Positions 20,158 through 30,627 of a stretch of 64,000 nucleotides of DNA are shown in pieces. Below the pieces are notes generated by a model. That model was not told the DNA's origin and made no database searches. It worked only from the letters and a program-made list of their open reading frames with translations. Position 1 is the stretch's first letter. Each line of letters starts with the position of its first letter. This DNA is from Tritrichomonas musculus (lineage: Eukaryota; Parabasalia; Tritrichomonadida; Tritrichomonadidae), in assembly GCA_039105265.1 (NCBI GenBank), contig JAPFFF010000001.1, positions 3,162,001-3,226,000 of the forward strand. Reading direction: 5' to 3'. Made by a program: the position numbers and the translations under genes.

Positions 20158-21510
20158 TTAAGTTGGTTTTTTTAAAAACACAGATCTGTTTGATTGTAAA
20201 TTTGAATTTGATCCATAATTAAAGCTATGGTTGAGACTCTGATTTTGATCTTGTCTGTGTTTAATTGAATCTAATTCATTTTTAATGTTATTATATTTAG
20301 TAATCCATGTTAATAATTCGGGGGCAGCGTCAGTTTCTTGCATTTCTTCTATTTCTGCTTGTAATCGTTGAATTTGATCTTCATAATCACTTATTTTTTC
20401 ATTAAGTTTGCTTATTAATTCGTTGTTTTGGTTTTGATCTTGGATATCTTTTTTTTCTGTTTCTATATCGCTGATGGCATTATGAACAATATTATTCATT
20501 TGCATTATACCTTGGACAATGATTTGGGAATCAATTTCTGTATCCGAAATACTCTGAAGTAAAATCGATAAATTTTCAAAAACAGGATATAAAATGTTCT
20601 TTTCATTTATCATTAATAATTTCGGATCAAAACGGCCTGAAATTTGATTTAATACTTTTATGCGTTTAATGGATTCATTCAATTCTTTTGACTGCTGTAT
20701 TTTAAATTCGTTGAATTCGTTCGAAAGTTGTTGATAATCTTTTTTCAATTCTTGGTTTTCGATTTCATAATTTGACGAATTGGCTTTGATTTGCGAATTT
20801 TCCGATTGTATTTCATCATTGTTTTGTTTAGCATCATCCAGTTGCCTTTTTAACAACTCAATTTCTTGTGTTAAAATTTTGTTTTTCTCATTTGATTTTT
20901 TAAGACTACGAGTTAATTTGTCAATTTCATCTTTTTTTGCAAGAGCAAGAGAATTTAATACCTCGTTTGTTGTATCTATTGATTTTTCCCTAATTGAATT
21001 TACCGTGATATTACTGAGCTTAATTTGTGTATCTTGTAGGTCCTGTGTCAAATGATCGATTTTTAATTCCATTTCAATTATTTTTTTTGAGCAGTTAAAA
21101 ACTTCATCAATTGAGTGGCATTTGAACGAAAGTAGTAATTTTGAAACTAAATCATCGTAATCAGTTTTTGCTTGAATTGAGTTCAATTGAAATTGGTCAT
21201 TTAATATTTTTTGTTGTGCTAAATCATTTTCAATTTGTTTATTGCGATCAATGAGCTTTTGATTCTCTTCTTGAACAAGTACAGTTTGCCTTTCAAGAGA
21301 TAAAATTTTACGATTTAAAGATTCTTCTTTAATTTCATAATTTATTTTTGCTGATTGAGTTCTGAATTCTTCTTCGTTTATGGTGAGCTCGTTCAATATA
21401 TTATCTGGAGACTCATATTTATTATAATTATCGTAATGCATGAGATTTACACCATTTTCGTTCATATTATCTTCATCAAATAGCTTTGTATTAGTTTGAT
21501 CCTCAATCAT
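20158..21510 (-). CDS. coiled-coil protein
   Basis: 450 aa from an ATG at 21510. After a ~50-residue acidic start, residues ~55-300 form a long heptad-rich coiled coil (KILSLERQTVLVQEENQKLI, LKKSNEKNKILTQEIELLKR). A second coiled segment lies near 370-410 (LQAEIEEMQETDAAPEL). The tail is Ser/Asn-rich. No catalytic motif. Such proteins are usually cytoskeletal, Golgi or centrosomal tethers; the exact role is unknown. Confidence 0.8.
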   Translation of the reverse strand: MIEDQTNTKLFDEDNMNENGVNLMHYDNYNKYESPDNILNELTINEEEFRTQSAKINYEIKEESLNRKILSLERQTVLVQEENQKLIDRNKQIENDLAQQKILNDQFQLNSIQAKTDYDDLVSKLLLSFKCHSIDEVFNCSKKIIEMELKIDHLTQDLQDTQIKLSNITVNSIREKSIDTTNEVLNSLALAKKDEIDKLTRSLKKSNEKNKILTQEIELLKRQLDDAKQNNDEIQSENSQIKANSSNYEIENQELKKDYQQLSNEFNEFKIQQSKELNESIKRIKVLNQISGRFDPKLLMINEKNILYPVFENLSILLQSISDTEIDSQIIVQGIMQMNNIVHNAISDIETEKKDIQDQNQNNELISKLNEKISDYEDQIQRLQAEIEEMQETDAAPELLTWITKYNNIKNELDSIKHRQDQNQSLNHSFNYGSNSNLQSNRSVFLKKPT

Positions 21511-22009
21511 TCGATTAATTTTTTAAGGATGATCTATCACCGTTTATAATTATTTTTAACGATCAATAATTCAATGTAATATTATCGATGAAATTTTAAA
21601 AGCATAGAAATTTAATTTAAAATATCAACAATTATTTTGTTCAAGAATATAGAACGCGACTTCAATGTTTAACCATCAAATTGTTAAGATTCATTAAATT
21701 ATTTTTGGATCTAAGCTCTTCTTGAAAGTTATAGAGATTTTTTAACTGTAATGCTTTAAAAAAAGTATGCAAAATCATAATACCAATATAATGATTGTAA
21801 AGAGATTTTAAGAAATGCAAGAACTTATTCAAAAAGTGCATTCCTCTATTTTTGTGGTGCAAATTTGTTTTTACTCTTACCAAATAATAGAAATTTGTTT
21901 TAGCAGAATTTCCTTATAAATGTTATATTTGACCTTTTTTTAGCCTATGAAATATCAAAATTTTCCTTGTCAAATTTTTTTGTCAAAATAACATTTAAAC
22001 TTTTTTAAG
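21511..22009. other. intergenic stretch upstream of the F5/8C twin
   Basis: A weak minus-strand frame at 21662-21883 begins at TTG and has no family features. From about 21977 to the ATG, the sequence matches the leader of the inverted twin gene (TTTTGTCAAAATAACATTTA). Confidence 0.45.
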
Positions 22010-22879
22010 ATGACTACAGGTTATCAACAATTCCAAGATTTATATGGTGATGGTTCTGACTTAACACCTGAAAAGTTGCAACAGATTAGTCAGATTGATT
22101 ATTCAACGTTTGATATCGATCAAATTGATATTGTACAAAAAGCAACTAAACTTCCTCCACATATAGCTACACCTATTCTTAGGAATTGGATGCGCATGCA
22201 AGATGAACTTATATCAAATTTACGAGGTAGTATTATATACCAACCAAGTATTCCTAAAAGTCGTGTTCAAGATTTTGTTCAGATGATTCGCTGTCCAAAA
22301 GAAGATTGGAAAAATGACCTACAAGTTAAAGACATTTTTGAAAAAATTGCTACAGCTGGTGGAACCAGACCACCAGTTCCAATTATTAATCCAAACAACT
22401 TTAATAATGGATTAATTAGATTTGATCAACCTGATAAAGCAAATGATACTTTAACAAAAGTAGAACATATATTTGATTTCAGAAACGATACATATTACGA
22501 TGGGCCATCAATCAATAACGCTTTTGTTATTTTTGGCTTTCCGGAATTCATGAAAGTCAAGCTTACAAGTTATAAAATAATTGCTCCACCAAAGAGGCAT
22601 GATGTAAACAGTGAAGGTGGTCTTAAAAGTTGGGATCTTTTTGGTTCTAACGACTGGGAAGATATCCGTACAAACAGTACTCATAAAATTGATTGGCATA
22701 AAAATGATCAAAGCCTTTTCAAAGCTAATAGCGTAGGCGTTTATAATATTAATTCACAAGAAAACGATTATTTCCGCTATTTCAAAATTTGTGCAACTGG
22801 AACAAGTCACCAAAATAATAATAATATCATTCTTGGAGGCATAGACTTTACGGGAAACATTATTACTTCAATTGATTAA
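22010..22879 (+). CDS. F5/8 type C-like protein, twin copy A
   Basis: 289 aa. An N-terminal helical region (residues 1-~115, MTTGYQQFQDLYGDGSDLTP) precedes a discoidin/F5-8C-like beta domain (~150-289; HIFDFRNDTYYDGPSINNAF, LTSYKIIAPPKRHD, WDLFGSNDWEDI, FRYFKICATGTSHQNNNNII). There is no BTB module, unlike the other F5/8C proteins here. The protein is identical to that encoded in inverted orientation at 23231-24100, and the coding DNA matches throughout the segments compared. No signal peptide. Likely a ligand-binding protein of unknown target. Confidence 0.85.
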   Translation: MTTGYQQFQDLYGDGSDLTPEKLQQISQIDYSTFDIDQIDIVQKATKLPPHIATPILRNWMRMQDELISNLRGSIIYQPSIPKSRVQDFVQMIRCPKEDWKNDLQVKDIFEKIATAGGTRPPVPIINPNNFNNGLIRFDQPDKANDTLTKVEHIFDFRNDTYYDGPSINNAFVIFGFPEFMKVKLTSYKIIAPPKRHDVNSEGGLKSWDLFGSNDWEDIRTNSTHKIDWHKNDQSLFKANSVGVYNINSQENDYFRYFKICATGTSHQNNNNIILGGIDFTGNIITSID

Positions 22880-23230
22880 AAAAATATTAATTAATAAAAA
22901 TTATTAATAAACAAATCTCTCTTTTCACTTTTATTTTCCTTTTTATTTTTATTTTACACCGAAATTAAATGAAAGGTTTGATCATTAATAATTTTTATTT
23001 ATCAATACGAAGTTCATTACTCTATTAATCAATCTTTTTAATTCATATATAATCGTATATACCAATATCATGATATTATTATTATCAAAGTTTTCATTAA
23101 AAAATAATATTAGGTTTTGATATTAATTATAAATCTATATATCAGGAAAAGATTATAAAATAGCTATGCAATGCTATAGTAGGAATTAATATTTTAAAAA
23201 ATAATTTTAAATAATATGAATAATATTTTT
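22880..23230. other. 351-bp spacer between the twin genes
   Basis: Shared 3' end of the two convergent copies. The two sides match for only ~12 bases after the stop codons and are then unrelated, so the identity ends almost exactly at the gene boundaries. Confidence 0.7.
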
Positions 23231-24100
23231 TTAATCAATTGAAGTAATAATGTTTCCCGTAAAGTCTATGCCTCCAAGAATGATATTATTATTATTTTGG
23301 TGACTTGTTCCAGTTGCACAAATTTTGAAATAGCGGAAATAATCGTTTTCTTGTGAATTAATATTATAAACGCCTACGCTATTAGCTTTGAAAAGGCTTT
23401 GATCATTTTTATGCCAATCAATTTTATGAGTACTGTTTGTACGGATATCTTCCCAGTCGTTAGAACCAAAAAGATCCCAACTTTTAAGACCACCTTCACT
23501 GTTTACATCATGCCTCTTTGGTGGAGCAATTATTTTATAACTTGTAAGCTTGACTTTCATGAATTCCGGAAAGCCAAAAATAACAAAAGCGTTATTGATT
23601 GATGGCCCATCGTAATATGTATCGTTTCTGAAATCAAATATATGTTCTACTTTTGTTAAAGTATCATTTGCTTTATCAGGTTGATCAAATCTAATTAATC
23701 CATTATTAAAGTTGTTTGGATTAATAATTGGAACTGGTGGTCTGGTTCCACCAGCTGTAGCAATTTTTTCAAAAATGTCTTTAACTTGTAGGTCATTTTT
23801 CCAATCTTCTTTTGGACAGCGAATCATCTGAACAAAATCTTGAACACGACTTTTAGGAATACTTGGTTGGTATATAATACTACCTCGTAAATTTGATATA
23901 AGTTCATCTTGCATGCGCATCCAATTCCTAAGAATAGGTGTAGCTATATGTGGAGGAAGTTTAGTTGCTTTTTGTACAATATCAATTTGATCGATATCAA
24001 ACGTTGAATAATCAATCTGACTAATCTGTTGCAACTTTTCAGGTGTTAAGTCAGAACCATCACCATATAAATCTTGGAATTGTTGATAACCTGTAGTCAT
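23231..24100 (-). CDS. F5/8 type C-like protein, twin copy B
   Basis: Encodes exactly the same 289 residues as 22010-22879 on the opposite strand; even the antisense frames are identical, which indicates nucleotide identity. The 40-bp leader resembles that of copy A with a few changes (ATATTTTTTT against AAACTTTTTT just before AAGATG). This is a very recent inverted duplication, gene conversion between copies, or an assembly artefact. Confidence 0.85.
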   Translation of the reverse strand: MTTGYQQFQDLYGDGSDLTPEKLQQISQIDYSTFDIDQIDIVQKATKLPPHIATPILRNWMRMQDELISNLRGSIIYQPSIPKSRVQDFVQMIRCPKEDWKNDLQVKDIFEKIATAGGTRPPVPIINPNNFNNGLIRFDQPDKANDTLTKVEHIFDFRNDTYYDGPSINNAFVIFGFPEFMKVKLTSYKIIAPPKRHDVNSEGGLKSWDLFGSNDWEDIRTNSTHKIDWHKNDQSLFKANSVGVYNINSQENDYFRYFKICATGTSHQNNNNIILGGIDFTGNIITSID

Positions 24101-24156
24101 CTTAAAAAAATATAAATGTTATTTTGACAAAATTAATGAATTTTATTGATGAGCAG

Positions 24157-25112
24157 AAGGGTCCCGACTCAATATGCTGAGACTTTTTGGGACTTAATAA
24201 GTTTTTTATTTAATCATATTATGATATGTTTAATTATATAAGATTATCTTTAATTACACCGATACGATTATTAAATATTTATTTATATTTAAAGATAATC
24301 ATATTTTAATCTTAAAATATAAAATTGAAAGGAATATCATTCAAAATTTTGAGAGTAATATTGTATTTATCATTCTATTAGAAACTTCTAAAAACTCATT
24401 TAAAACGAAATAACAATATTATAGTTGCTCTAATTGTCTGAAAATAAATGGATATTGAGTATTTTTTTCAAAACATCGAAATGAATTATTATATATAGTC
24501 CATTTTACTTAAATTTTCTACATTAAATATGAAAATTAAAAATAATTGGTATTGATATTTTATTATTATGCATTTTTAAAGTGAAATTTTCTTTTTTTGG
24601 AGGTTTTCGTATATAGAATAAACTTTAAAATTAACTTTTTGAGAATATTATTTCTAAAAAAAAATTAAGTTTATATCTTAATATTAAATCGCTATAATTT
24701 AGAATAAATTAATTGATTATATTATATTAAAAAATTAAATACTTTTAAAATGCTTAAACATATAAATATATCCAAGATTCAAAGAGAAAAAACAAAAACA
24801 AATTTCTCCCATTTTTTGATATATTATACATTTATCTCTGTTAAATAAACAATATTTCGAAAATTTAATAAAAATGTAAGTTGTTTAATTTATTTATTAT
24901 TTTATATTATGAATATAGTCCGAAATTGATAAATTTTTAAATGATTAGATGAATGCATTAGATCTTTCTTTTTACATTAAAATATAAAGAAATATAAAGA
25001 AATGTATAACTATTTTATTATTTAAATATTTTTATTAAAAAAATGAAAATATAATAAGATAGATTTATTTTAAAATGAAAAAAATACGTTATTTCAAGTC
25101 GGAACCCATCTT
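24157..25112. mobile_element. ~0.95 kb TIR element with 11-12 bp direct flanks
   Basis: The word TTGATGAGCAGA occurs at 24146-24157 and again at 25111-25122, as expected of a target-site duplication. Immediately inside are related inverted ends: AAGGGTCCCGACTCAA on the left, and on the right a reverse complement reading GATGGGTTCCGACTTGAA. The interior is very AT-rich with no coding frame. The flank length suggests a Mutator-like (9-11 bp) rather than a mariner or hAT element. The TIRs are degenerate, so the superfamily is uncertain. Confidence 0.5.
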
Positions 25113-25448
25113 GATGAGCAGATATTTTTTAATGGTGTTAATTATGCGAATATATAAGAGTATATATATATAGAAAACTATATGAGTATTGTATCATAGG
25201 GAAATAGTAGTGTAAGTTGATTAGAAATGAGAATATAAAGATTTTAAAAATTGATAGCCTATACAAAAAATTCAATGAAAGTTTGTTAATTTAAATAGAA
25301 ATGATAAAATGCATATTATTCATGATCAAAACATTACCGAATTTAAAAAGAAAGGTTTTGAAATATATATAAAGTTATTATAAAAAATTAACACTAGAAT
25401 TTGATAGGAAAATTTATAAATCATTCAAATAAAAAATACTTGTGAGTG

Positions 25449-25685
25449 ATGCTCTTTTATTTACTCTTAGCTATATCCTTGTCAAATGCACTTGTAATCA
25501 AAGATGGTGATACTGATCCAACTGAATCACCAAAGAAACCTACTATATCAACAACTGTTTGGATAATTATTGTTGTTGTCGTTATAATTGTTGGTTCTAT
25601 AATAATTGCATTAATTATTAAATACTTTTGGTGTAATCGTTTCCGTAGTTGCCATGCCGATTATGTTGCTCCCGAAGCAGCATAA
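25449..25685 (+). CDS. small type I membrane protein
   Basis: 78 aa from the ATG at 25449 (a GTG directly precedes it). Signal peptide MLFYLLLAISLSNA, a short Thr/Pro/Lys-rich ectodomain (DGDTDPTESPKKPTISTT), one strong transmembrane helix (VWIIIVVVVIIVGSIIIALI) and a short Cys-containing cytoplasmic tail (CNRFRSCHADYVAPEAA). The arrangement resembles the stalk, membrane span and tail of large trichomonad surface proteins, so it may be a minimal or remnant surface protein. Confidence 0.65.
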   Translation: MLFYLLLAISLSNALVIKDGDTDPTESPKKPTISTTVWIIIVVVVIIVGSIIIALIIKYFWCNRFRSCHADYVAPEAA

Positions 25686-25946
25686 TTTTAAAAAAAATAT
25701 TAAATCAAAAAAAGAATTTTTATCAAAATTCGGTTTTATTTCGTTATTTTACATTTATTATCATTTAATAAATAAAAAAAAAAAAAAGCAAGCCATTTTA
25801 GATCAAATATATCTTTTGCAAAAAACTTTGTTGGGATTCCCAAGATGGGAGCATAAAATCAAATTGTACATTAGAAAAAATAACTACTTTTATATTAAAA
25901 TTTAATATAAATATAAAAGTTTAGTATTATAAATCATATATACGAA

Positions 25947-26420
25947 TCAAAAAATTGATTTTTGATTTAAAATATTATAGTTTATGATTATGTTTTGATT
26001 CTTTAAATAAGAACCAATTTTTTGATCAAAAGCAAAATTTTTTTCTTTAATTATTTTAAAAATTTTTCTTGAGAGGATATTAAATCTATTTCTTATATCA
26101 ACCTCAGTTCTATTATTAAATAAAGATTCAAGAGCTTTCCATTTTTTGCCATATTTTTCAACACTTGATAACAATAAAACATCTTCTTCATGAGACCAAT
26201 CATTTTTATTTATGTTTGGTGATAAATAATGATAGTATCTTTCTTTGCATTGTCGAACAGAACGGTTTTTCATTTCGATAGATATTTTTTTCCAATTGAA
26301 TTTATATATTTCAACAAGAATCAATAATTGCCTGTCTTCTTGGGCAGTGAATTTACTTCGATTATATGAAGTGTTACTGTTTTGTATTGGAATTATGCTT
26401 TCAATTTTGCTTGAAATCAT
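25947..26420 (-). CDS. R2R3-type Myb DNA-binding protein
   Basis: 157 aa from an ATG at 26420. Two Myb repeats are seen. The first is FTAQEDRQLLILVEIYKFNW with KKISIEMKNRSVRQCKERYY. The second is WSHEEDVLLLSSVEKYGKKW with KALESLFNNRTEVDIRNRF. The regularly spaced Trp/Phe residues and the recognition helices SVRQCKERY and TEVDIRNRF are clear. Single-domain Mybs of this size are the main known gene-specific regulators in trichomonads. The upstream region holds a hairpin (26506-26556). Confidence 0.88.
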   Translation of the reverse strand: MISSKIESIIPIQNSNTSYNRSKFTAQEDRQLLILVEIYKFNWKKISIEMKNRSVRQCKERYYHYLSPNINKNDWSHEEDVLLLSSVEKYGKKWKALESLFNNRTEVDIRNRFNILSRKIFKIIKEKNFAFDQKIGSYLKNQNIIINYNILNQKSIF

Positions 26421-27143
26421 TATTTAAATGAAATGATTTTAAAAATTTTGATTGTCTATTGAATTTGATTTTGAATAAACTTTTTGAATAAATGATTATT
26501 ATTTGAATTTTACCATCATCTTTTGAATGAATTAGCATATCATCATGATGGTAAAATATTATGAAATTTTTGAATATAATTCAAAAAGAATAATCAGGTT
26601 ATGAATGAATATTTTTCATGCAATGCTATTCATGTGTATCATAAGTTGAATCATCCAACTTGAATCTTTTTTTTTTTTTATCTTTGTGATTAAATATTAT
26701 TTGCGTAATAAATATATTAGTTTTTCATAGAGAAGAGGATGGAAGATATCAACACTCTTGAATTCTCTTTTTACAGGAATGTAAAATTGATGATGAAATT
26801 GGATTATTTAAAAGCTCCTGAGATTTCTTTTTTTTCACTTTTTCAATGAATAAACTTATTAAAAAGTGAAATTGAAGATAATCATCATAATGAAATTTAA
26901 ATTTCGATTTTTTTATTGTAAAAGTCAGCATTAACGTGGCGATGATTAAACATTATTATCTAGGGGAAAAGTGATTTAATGAAAATAATATCTTAATTAA
27001 CTTTGTTAAAAATTATTCAAATAAATAATAATAATAATAAAATTTTTTCTTTTTTCTTTTTTATAAAGAAAATAGATAAAATAAAACACAGACATTACAT
27101 AAATTCAAAGATTTTCGCTCAATATAAATAAATAAAAAAAATA
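26421..27143. other. intergenic region with a hairpin upstream of the Myb gene
   Basis: ATTTTACCATCAT at 26506-26518 pairs with ATGATGGTAAAAT further right (ending about 26556). It lies ~90-135 bp before the Myb ATG and might be a palindromic control site. The rest is AT-rich with no supported gene. Confidence 0.45.
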
Positions 27144-28865
27144 TTAATTTGCGAGTTGTTGAGCTACATCAATGTCTGTATCTTTTTTAGCAAATTCTAG
27201 CAGCTTGTTCACTTCATCAAGTACTTCAGTAGCTTCCGTATCATCAGATTCTTTAAATCTCTCTACGATATTAACAGCAGCGCTGACTGCTGCTACTCTA
27301 ACATTAGGAACTTTTTCGTCTTCTATCATAGTCCTTAGAATGTCCATAGATTTCTTGATAACACTTAAATTTTGGACTTCTCTTAAAACATCAGCAGCGG
27401 AAATTCTAACATGGTGTGACATATCAGATGCGATTTCTTGTAAATCATGAATGCATGAGTCATCGTCTGTCATCAATAAAGAGTAGCTTATAGCTGCATC
27501 TTTCCTAACCATGGCAACTTTATCGGTTAAAAGCTCTTTGGCAATAGGATACAAATCTGGTTCATCGATAATACCAATGCAATAGCGGCATTGTTGAGAG
27601 ACATGAAGACGAATTCGCCATTCATTATATTTTGTGGTTGGATCTTGAAGGCAAAATATGATGTTCTCAATTTTTGTCAAACTGAGAATATGGTGAAGAT
27701 TCTGAATGATTCCATCGGCAATTGCTGGTAAGTCTCTTAAAAATCCATTTACAATAGTTTTCATATCATTTTCATCAACAATTGAGCAAAAGCTAACAAA
27801 ACCAAAGGATAATGTCTTTCGAACACGGAACTCACGACTTAGCATAGCAACATCAAAGGCATCTTTAAGCTCACACCATCTATCTTTGCCAAGAGCAAGT
27901 GCAACAGCTGGGAAGGCAAATGCAGAGGCGAATTCGACGTTTGAATCTGTTGAAGTAAGAGCGGAAGTAAAGCGATTAACGAGAGTCGAATCAACTCCGT
28001 GACCAATTGAAGATATGAGAGGTCCTAAGTTTCTGAGTATAACCGTTCTGACTGCTTCGACATGATCATTTAATAAAATATTAGCTGATGGTAGAACGCT
28101 AAGAAGTCGGATGTTTTCTGTAACAGATTCAGAAAGAGCAACAAGGCTTTCTGAGGCGGATTTGCGCACAAGAATGCTTTTATCTTTACAGAAAAGTTGA
28201 AAACGGCCAACTAATTTTGATTGCTGCTCTTCTTCGTGAATACTTTTGGAATATAAAGAAATTATTGATGGAACCAAAGCTCTGACGCTTCCAAGAGAAT
28301 CGGATGCCATTACGTTAATAAATTCATAAAACTGATCAAACCATTCATTGCACGGAAAATAGTTGGATATAAAAAGTAGCACATGGCCAATTATAATTCG
28401 AACTTCTTTCTTTTTGAATGTTAGATGGCTTTGGATAATTGGCAATTCGCTTGATATAAAAGTATCTTTAGGGCATAAAATAAGAAGAGAAGCTAAAGTT
28501 TCAGAACAGAGATCAGTAAAAATTTCACCAAAACGTTCAATAGTTGTCCATGTATCTGGAATTAGCGAATTAACTATTATATTAACTGCTTCATTTGGAA
28601 AGTGTTGAACAAGAAGATCGCATATGTCAGGTAGCGTAGTAAGCATAGATTCAATAACTGCTCCGTTTGGTAAGTTTAAAATTTTCTGAATGCCAGGAAT
28701 TAGAGTAGAATTAATAAATTGTATGTTAGTCGTTGGTATACACTCTAAAGCGCAAACAGTACACTGAAAATATGACGAAATCGAGTTTTGTGCAATCAGT
28801 GCTGAAAATCTTTCGCATGGTGGAAGTTGAGAATCTGAATCATCATCATCGTATTCAAAACTCAT
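27144..28865 (-). CDS. HEAT-repeat protein, PP2A regulatory A subunit / PP4R1-like
   Basis: 573 aa from an ATG at 28865. After an acidic start (MSFEYDDDDSDSQLPP), roughly 13 HEAT repeats follow, with the Asp/Arg/Val ladder typical of the PR65/PP2A-A family (EWRIRLHVSQQCRYC, MVRKDAAISYSLL, HVRISAADVLREV, VPNVRVAAVSAAVNI). Length is close to the 580-600 aa of PR65. The likely role is scaffolding a PP2A/PP4-type phosphatase catalytic subunit. A divergent sequence leaves open PP4R1 or another HEAT scaffold. A TCATTAA box precedes the ATG. Confidence 0.8.
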   Translation of the reverse strand: MSFEYDDDDSDSQLPPCERFSALIAQNSISSYFQCTVCALECIPTTNIQFINSTLIPGIQKILNLPNGAVIESMLTTLPDICDLLVQHFPNEAVNIIVNSLIPDTWTTIERFGEIFTDLCSETLASLLILCPKDTFISSELPIIQSHLTFKKKEVRIIIGHVLLFISNYFPCNEWFDQFYEFINVMASDSLGSVRALVPSIISLYSKSIHEEEQQSKLVGRFQLFCKDKSILVRKSASESLVALSESVTENIRLLSVLPSANILLNDHVEAVRTVILRNLGPLISSIGHGVDSTLVNRFTSALTSTDSNVEFASAFAFPAVALALGKDRWCELKDAFDVAMLSREFRVRKTLSFGFVSFCSIVDENDMKTIVNGFLRDLPAIADGIIQNLHHILSLTKIENIIFCLQDPTTKYNEWRIRLHVSQQCRYCIGIIDEPDLYPIAKELLTDKVAMVRKDAAISYSLLMTDDDSCIHDLQEIASDMSHHVRISAADVLREVQNLSVIKKSMDILRTMIEDEKVPNVRVAAVSAAVNIVERFKESDDTEATEVLDEVNKLLEFAKKDTDIDVAQQLAN

Positions 28866-28870
28866 TTTTT

Positions 28871-28877
28871 TTAATGA
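28871..28877 (-). promoter_or_regulatory. initiator-like TCATTAA box
   Basis: Minus-strand TCATTAA starts 12 bases before the HEAT protein ATG, separated from it by a T run. Confidence 0.4.
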
Positions 28878-29154
28878 ATTTCATCAAAAAAAAAATTTTT
28901 TTATAAAAAATTTTATGATGAAATATATAATTTTAAAAAAGCAAAATAAGAATAATAAAAAGATTTGGAAGATGTTTATCCGTAAAATATAATTGGTTTC
29001 AATAAGTTCAGAAAAATATATAATTCGATGTCAAAAAGTTACAGCCTCAGTTTTAAGATGAATAAAAAAACAAAAAGTGGGGAAAAGTGGAAAAAAGTGG
29101 AAATGTAAAGTTTAGAATTTTTGAATATATATCATCCTGCTATTTTTTATATGG

Positions 29155-30627
29155 ATGATTCAGAATATTTTTGAGCAATATGATCAATATAATCTCATGA
29201 TTCCGTGTCACTACTCCATTTTATTAAATGATAATCCAAAAAAATGCAGGATGAATTTTCAAGTTACATATAAAACATTTCAAATAAATTTATTTAAGTT
29301 TGATACACTTCAAAAAATTGACATACATAATGACAAGTGGAAAATTATCCGAGTTATGGTTTTAGAAAATATCATTTGTTTCATCAAAGATGACGATTCA
29401 ATAGATTTAGTATTACTTTTTATTAATGATTCAATTAATTTTAAACGATTTCTATTTTCTTTAGCTGAGTCGGGACTAATTGTGCCTGGAGTTTCTCAAA
29501 ATTTAAATGAAAACGATTTCTTATTCATTTCAAAGCCTTCCTTTATACCCACAAGTAGTTACTCATATTCAACAAAATTAAATACATTATTTCAAATTCG
29601 AAATGTTACTCAATCACAAATACTTTATATTGTAGAAAAAGAAGTTATTCCATTCAATGAAGAATTTATCGATTTTGTTTTACCTTTTGCAATTCAGGAA
29701 ACAGATAAGCAAATTGAAGAAGGAAGCAAATGCCATCCTAAAATATGGGCAAAGATGAAAGGAAATAAATGTGGTGACATTTTAGAATTTTTAATTTCAA
29801 AAATTTCAATCGAAGATTATCCCGATGAGCATATCAAAGAATTAATTCATTCATGTCAATCAAATACATTTGAAAAAAATACTGATTTAATTAAAAATCT
29901 TAATGATGTTGATAAAGATAAGGAAAGAATGGTTAAAGACCCAAAATCACAAAAATGGTCGCCAAATCTTTGTTCAATCTGTGCTCTTGTATGTAAATCC
30001 CATGTTCTAAAAACTAAAATTAAATTTGTTCAAGGGCAATTTGAAGTCGTGAAAAGGATTGCATTACTAATGAATGGAGAAATCCTTCTGTCAGATGATG
30101 ATGAAGATATTCTTCCAGATATTTTTAAAAAAAAATTTAACTATAACGACCATGCTGGAATTGAAGGCAACCTAACTTTTTTCAAATATTTATTCGCGCT
30201 TTATGAATTTATGTTCGATTCAATTGAAAAAAAAGAATATAGTATAAATATCAAAACTTATGTTGATAAGATTTCAGAAGATGTTTTAAATGTTTTTAAG
30301 CAATTCTTGCCAAAAGTGGCCCCGTTCTTCATTGTACATAAAATTAAAGATTTATTTTTCTACAACTCATGTTACGCCACTATTTTTTGTGATTCTATAA
30401 CTAATATTTGGCCAGTATGGATCATGCTTAAAAAGATGCATGAGCATGAAAAAGGTTATGTTTCATTGGCAGCATCAATTTTATATTTGTCACTGCCCAC
30501 TTTACTCGAAAAAAAAGTAAGAAATGAAGAGCAATTAAGAGAAAATAATCCTTTATTTTTTAATCTTGATGATAAAATAGAAGAAATAATCAAAATTTCA
30601 AGTTATTTATATAGATTCAGAATTTAA
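29155..30627 (+). CDS. TBC domain Rab-GAP-like protein
   Basis: 490 aa. The N-terminal ~120 residues form a PH-like beta domain of the TBC1D15/Gyp7 type (WKIIRVMVLENIICFI, FLFSLAESGLIVPG). The TBC region includes VDKDKER near residue 250, matching the DxxR arginine-finger motif (D-K-D-x-x-R), and KFVQGQ near 291, matching the YVQG glutamine finger. A helical half follows (GNLTFFKYLFALYEFMFD, ITNIWPVWIMLKKMHEHEKG). Both catalytic fingers appear conserved, so GTPase-activating activity on a Rab is plausible. Divergent, but the order and spacing fit. Confidence 0.65.
   Translation: MIQNIFEQYDQYNLMIPCHYSILLNDNPKKCRMNFQVTYKTFQINLFKFDTLQKIDIHNDKWKIIRVMVLENIICFIKDDDSIDLVLLFINDSINFKRFLFSLAESGLIVPGVSQNLNENDFLFISKPSFIPTSSYSYSTKLNTLFQIRNVTQSQILYIVEKEVIPFNEEFIDFVLPFAIQETDKQIEEGSKCHPKIWAKMKGNKCGDILEFLISKISIEDYPDEHIKELIHSCQSNTFEKNTDLIKNLNDVDKDKERMVKDPKSQKWSPNLCSICALVCKSHVLKTKIKFVQGQFEVVKRIALLMNGEILLSDDDEDILPDIFKKKFNYNDHAGIEGNLTFFKYLFALYEFMFDSIEKKEYSINIKTYVDKISEDVLNVFKQFLPKVAPFFIVHKIKDLFFYNSCYATIFCDSITNIWPVWIMLKKMHEHEKGYVSLAASILYLSLPTLLEKKVRNEEQLRENNPLFFNLDDKIEEIIKISSYLYRFRI

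Larger units (their letters stand above)
22010..24100. repeat. inverted repeat with 870-bp arms
   Basis: Arms 22010-22879 and 23231-24100, separated by 351 bp. Such a palindrome could extrude a cruciform or be cloning-unstable. Confidence 0.85.
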
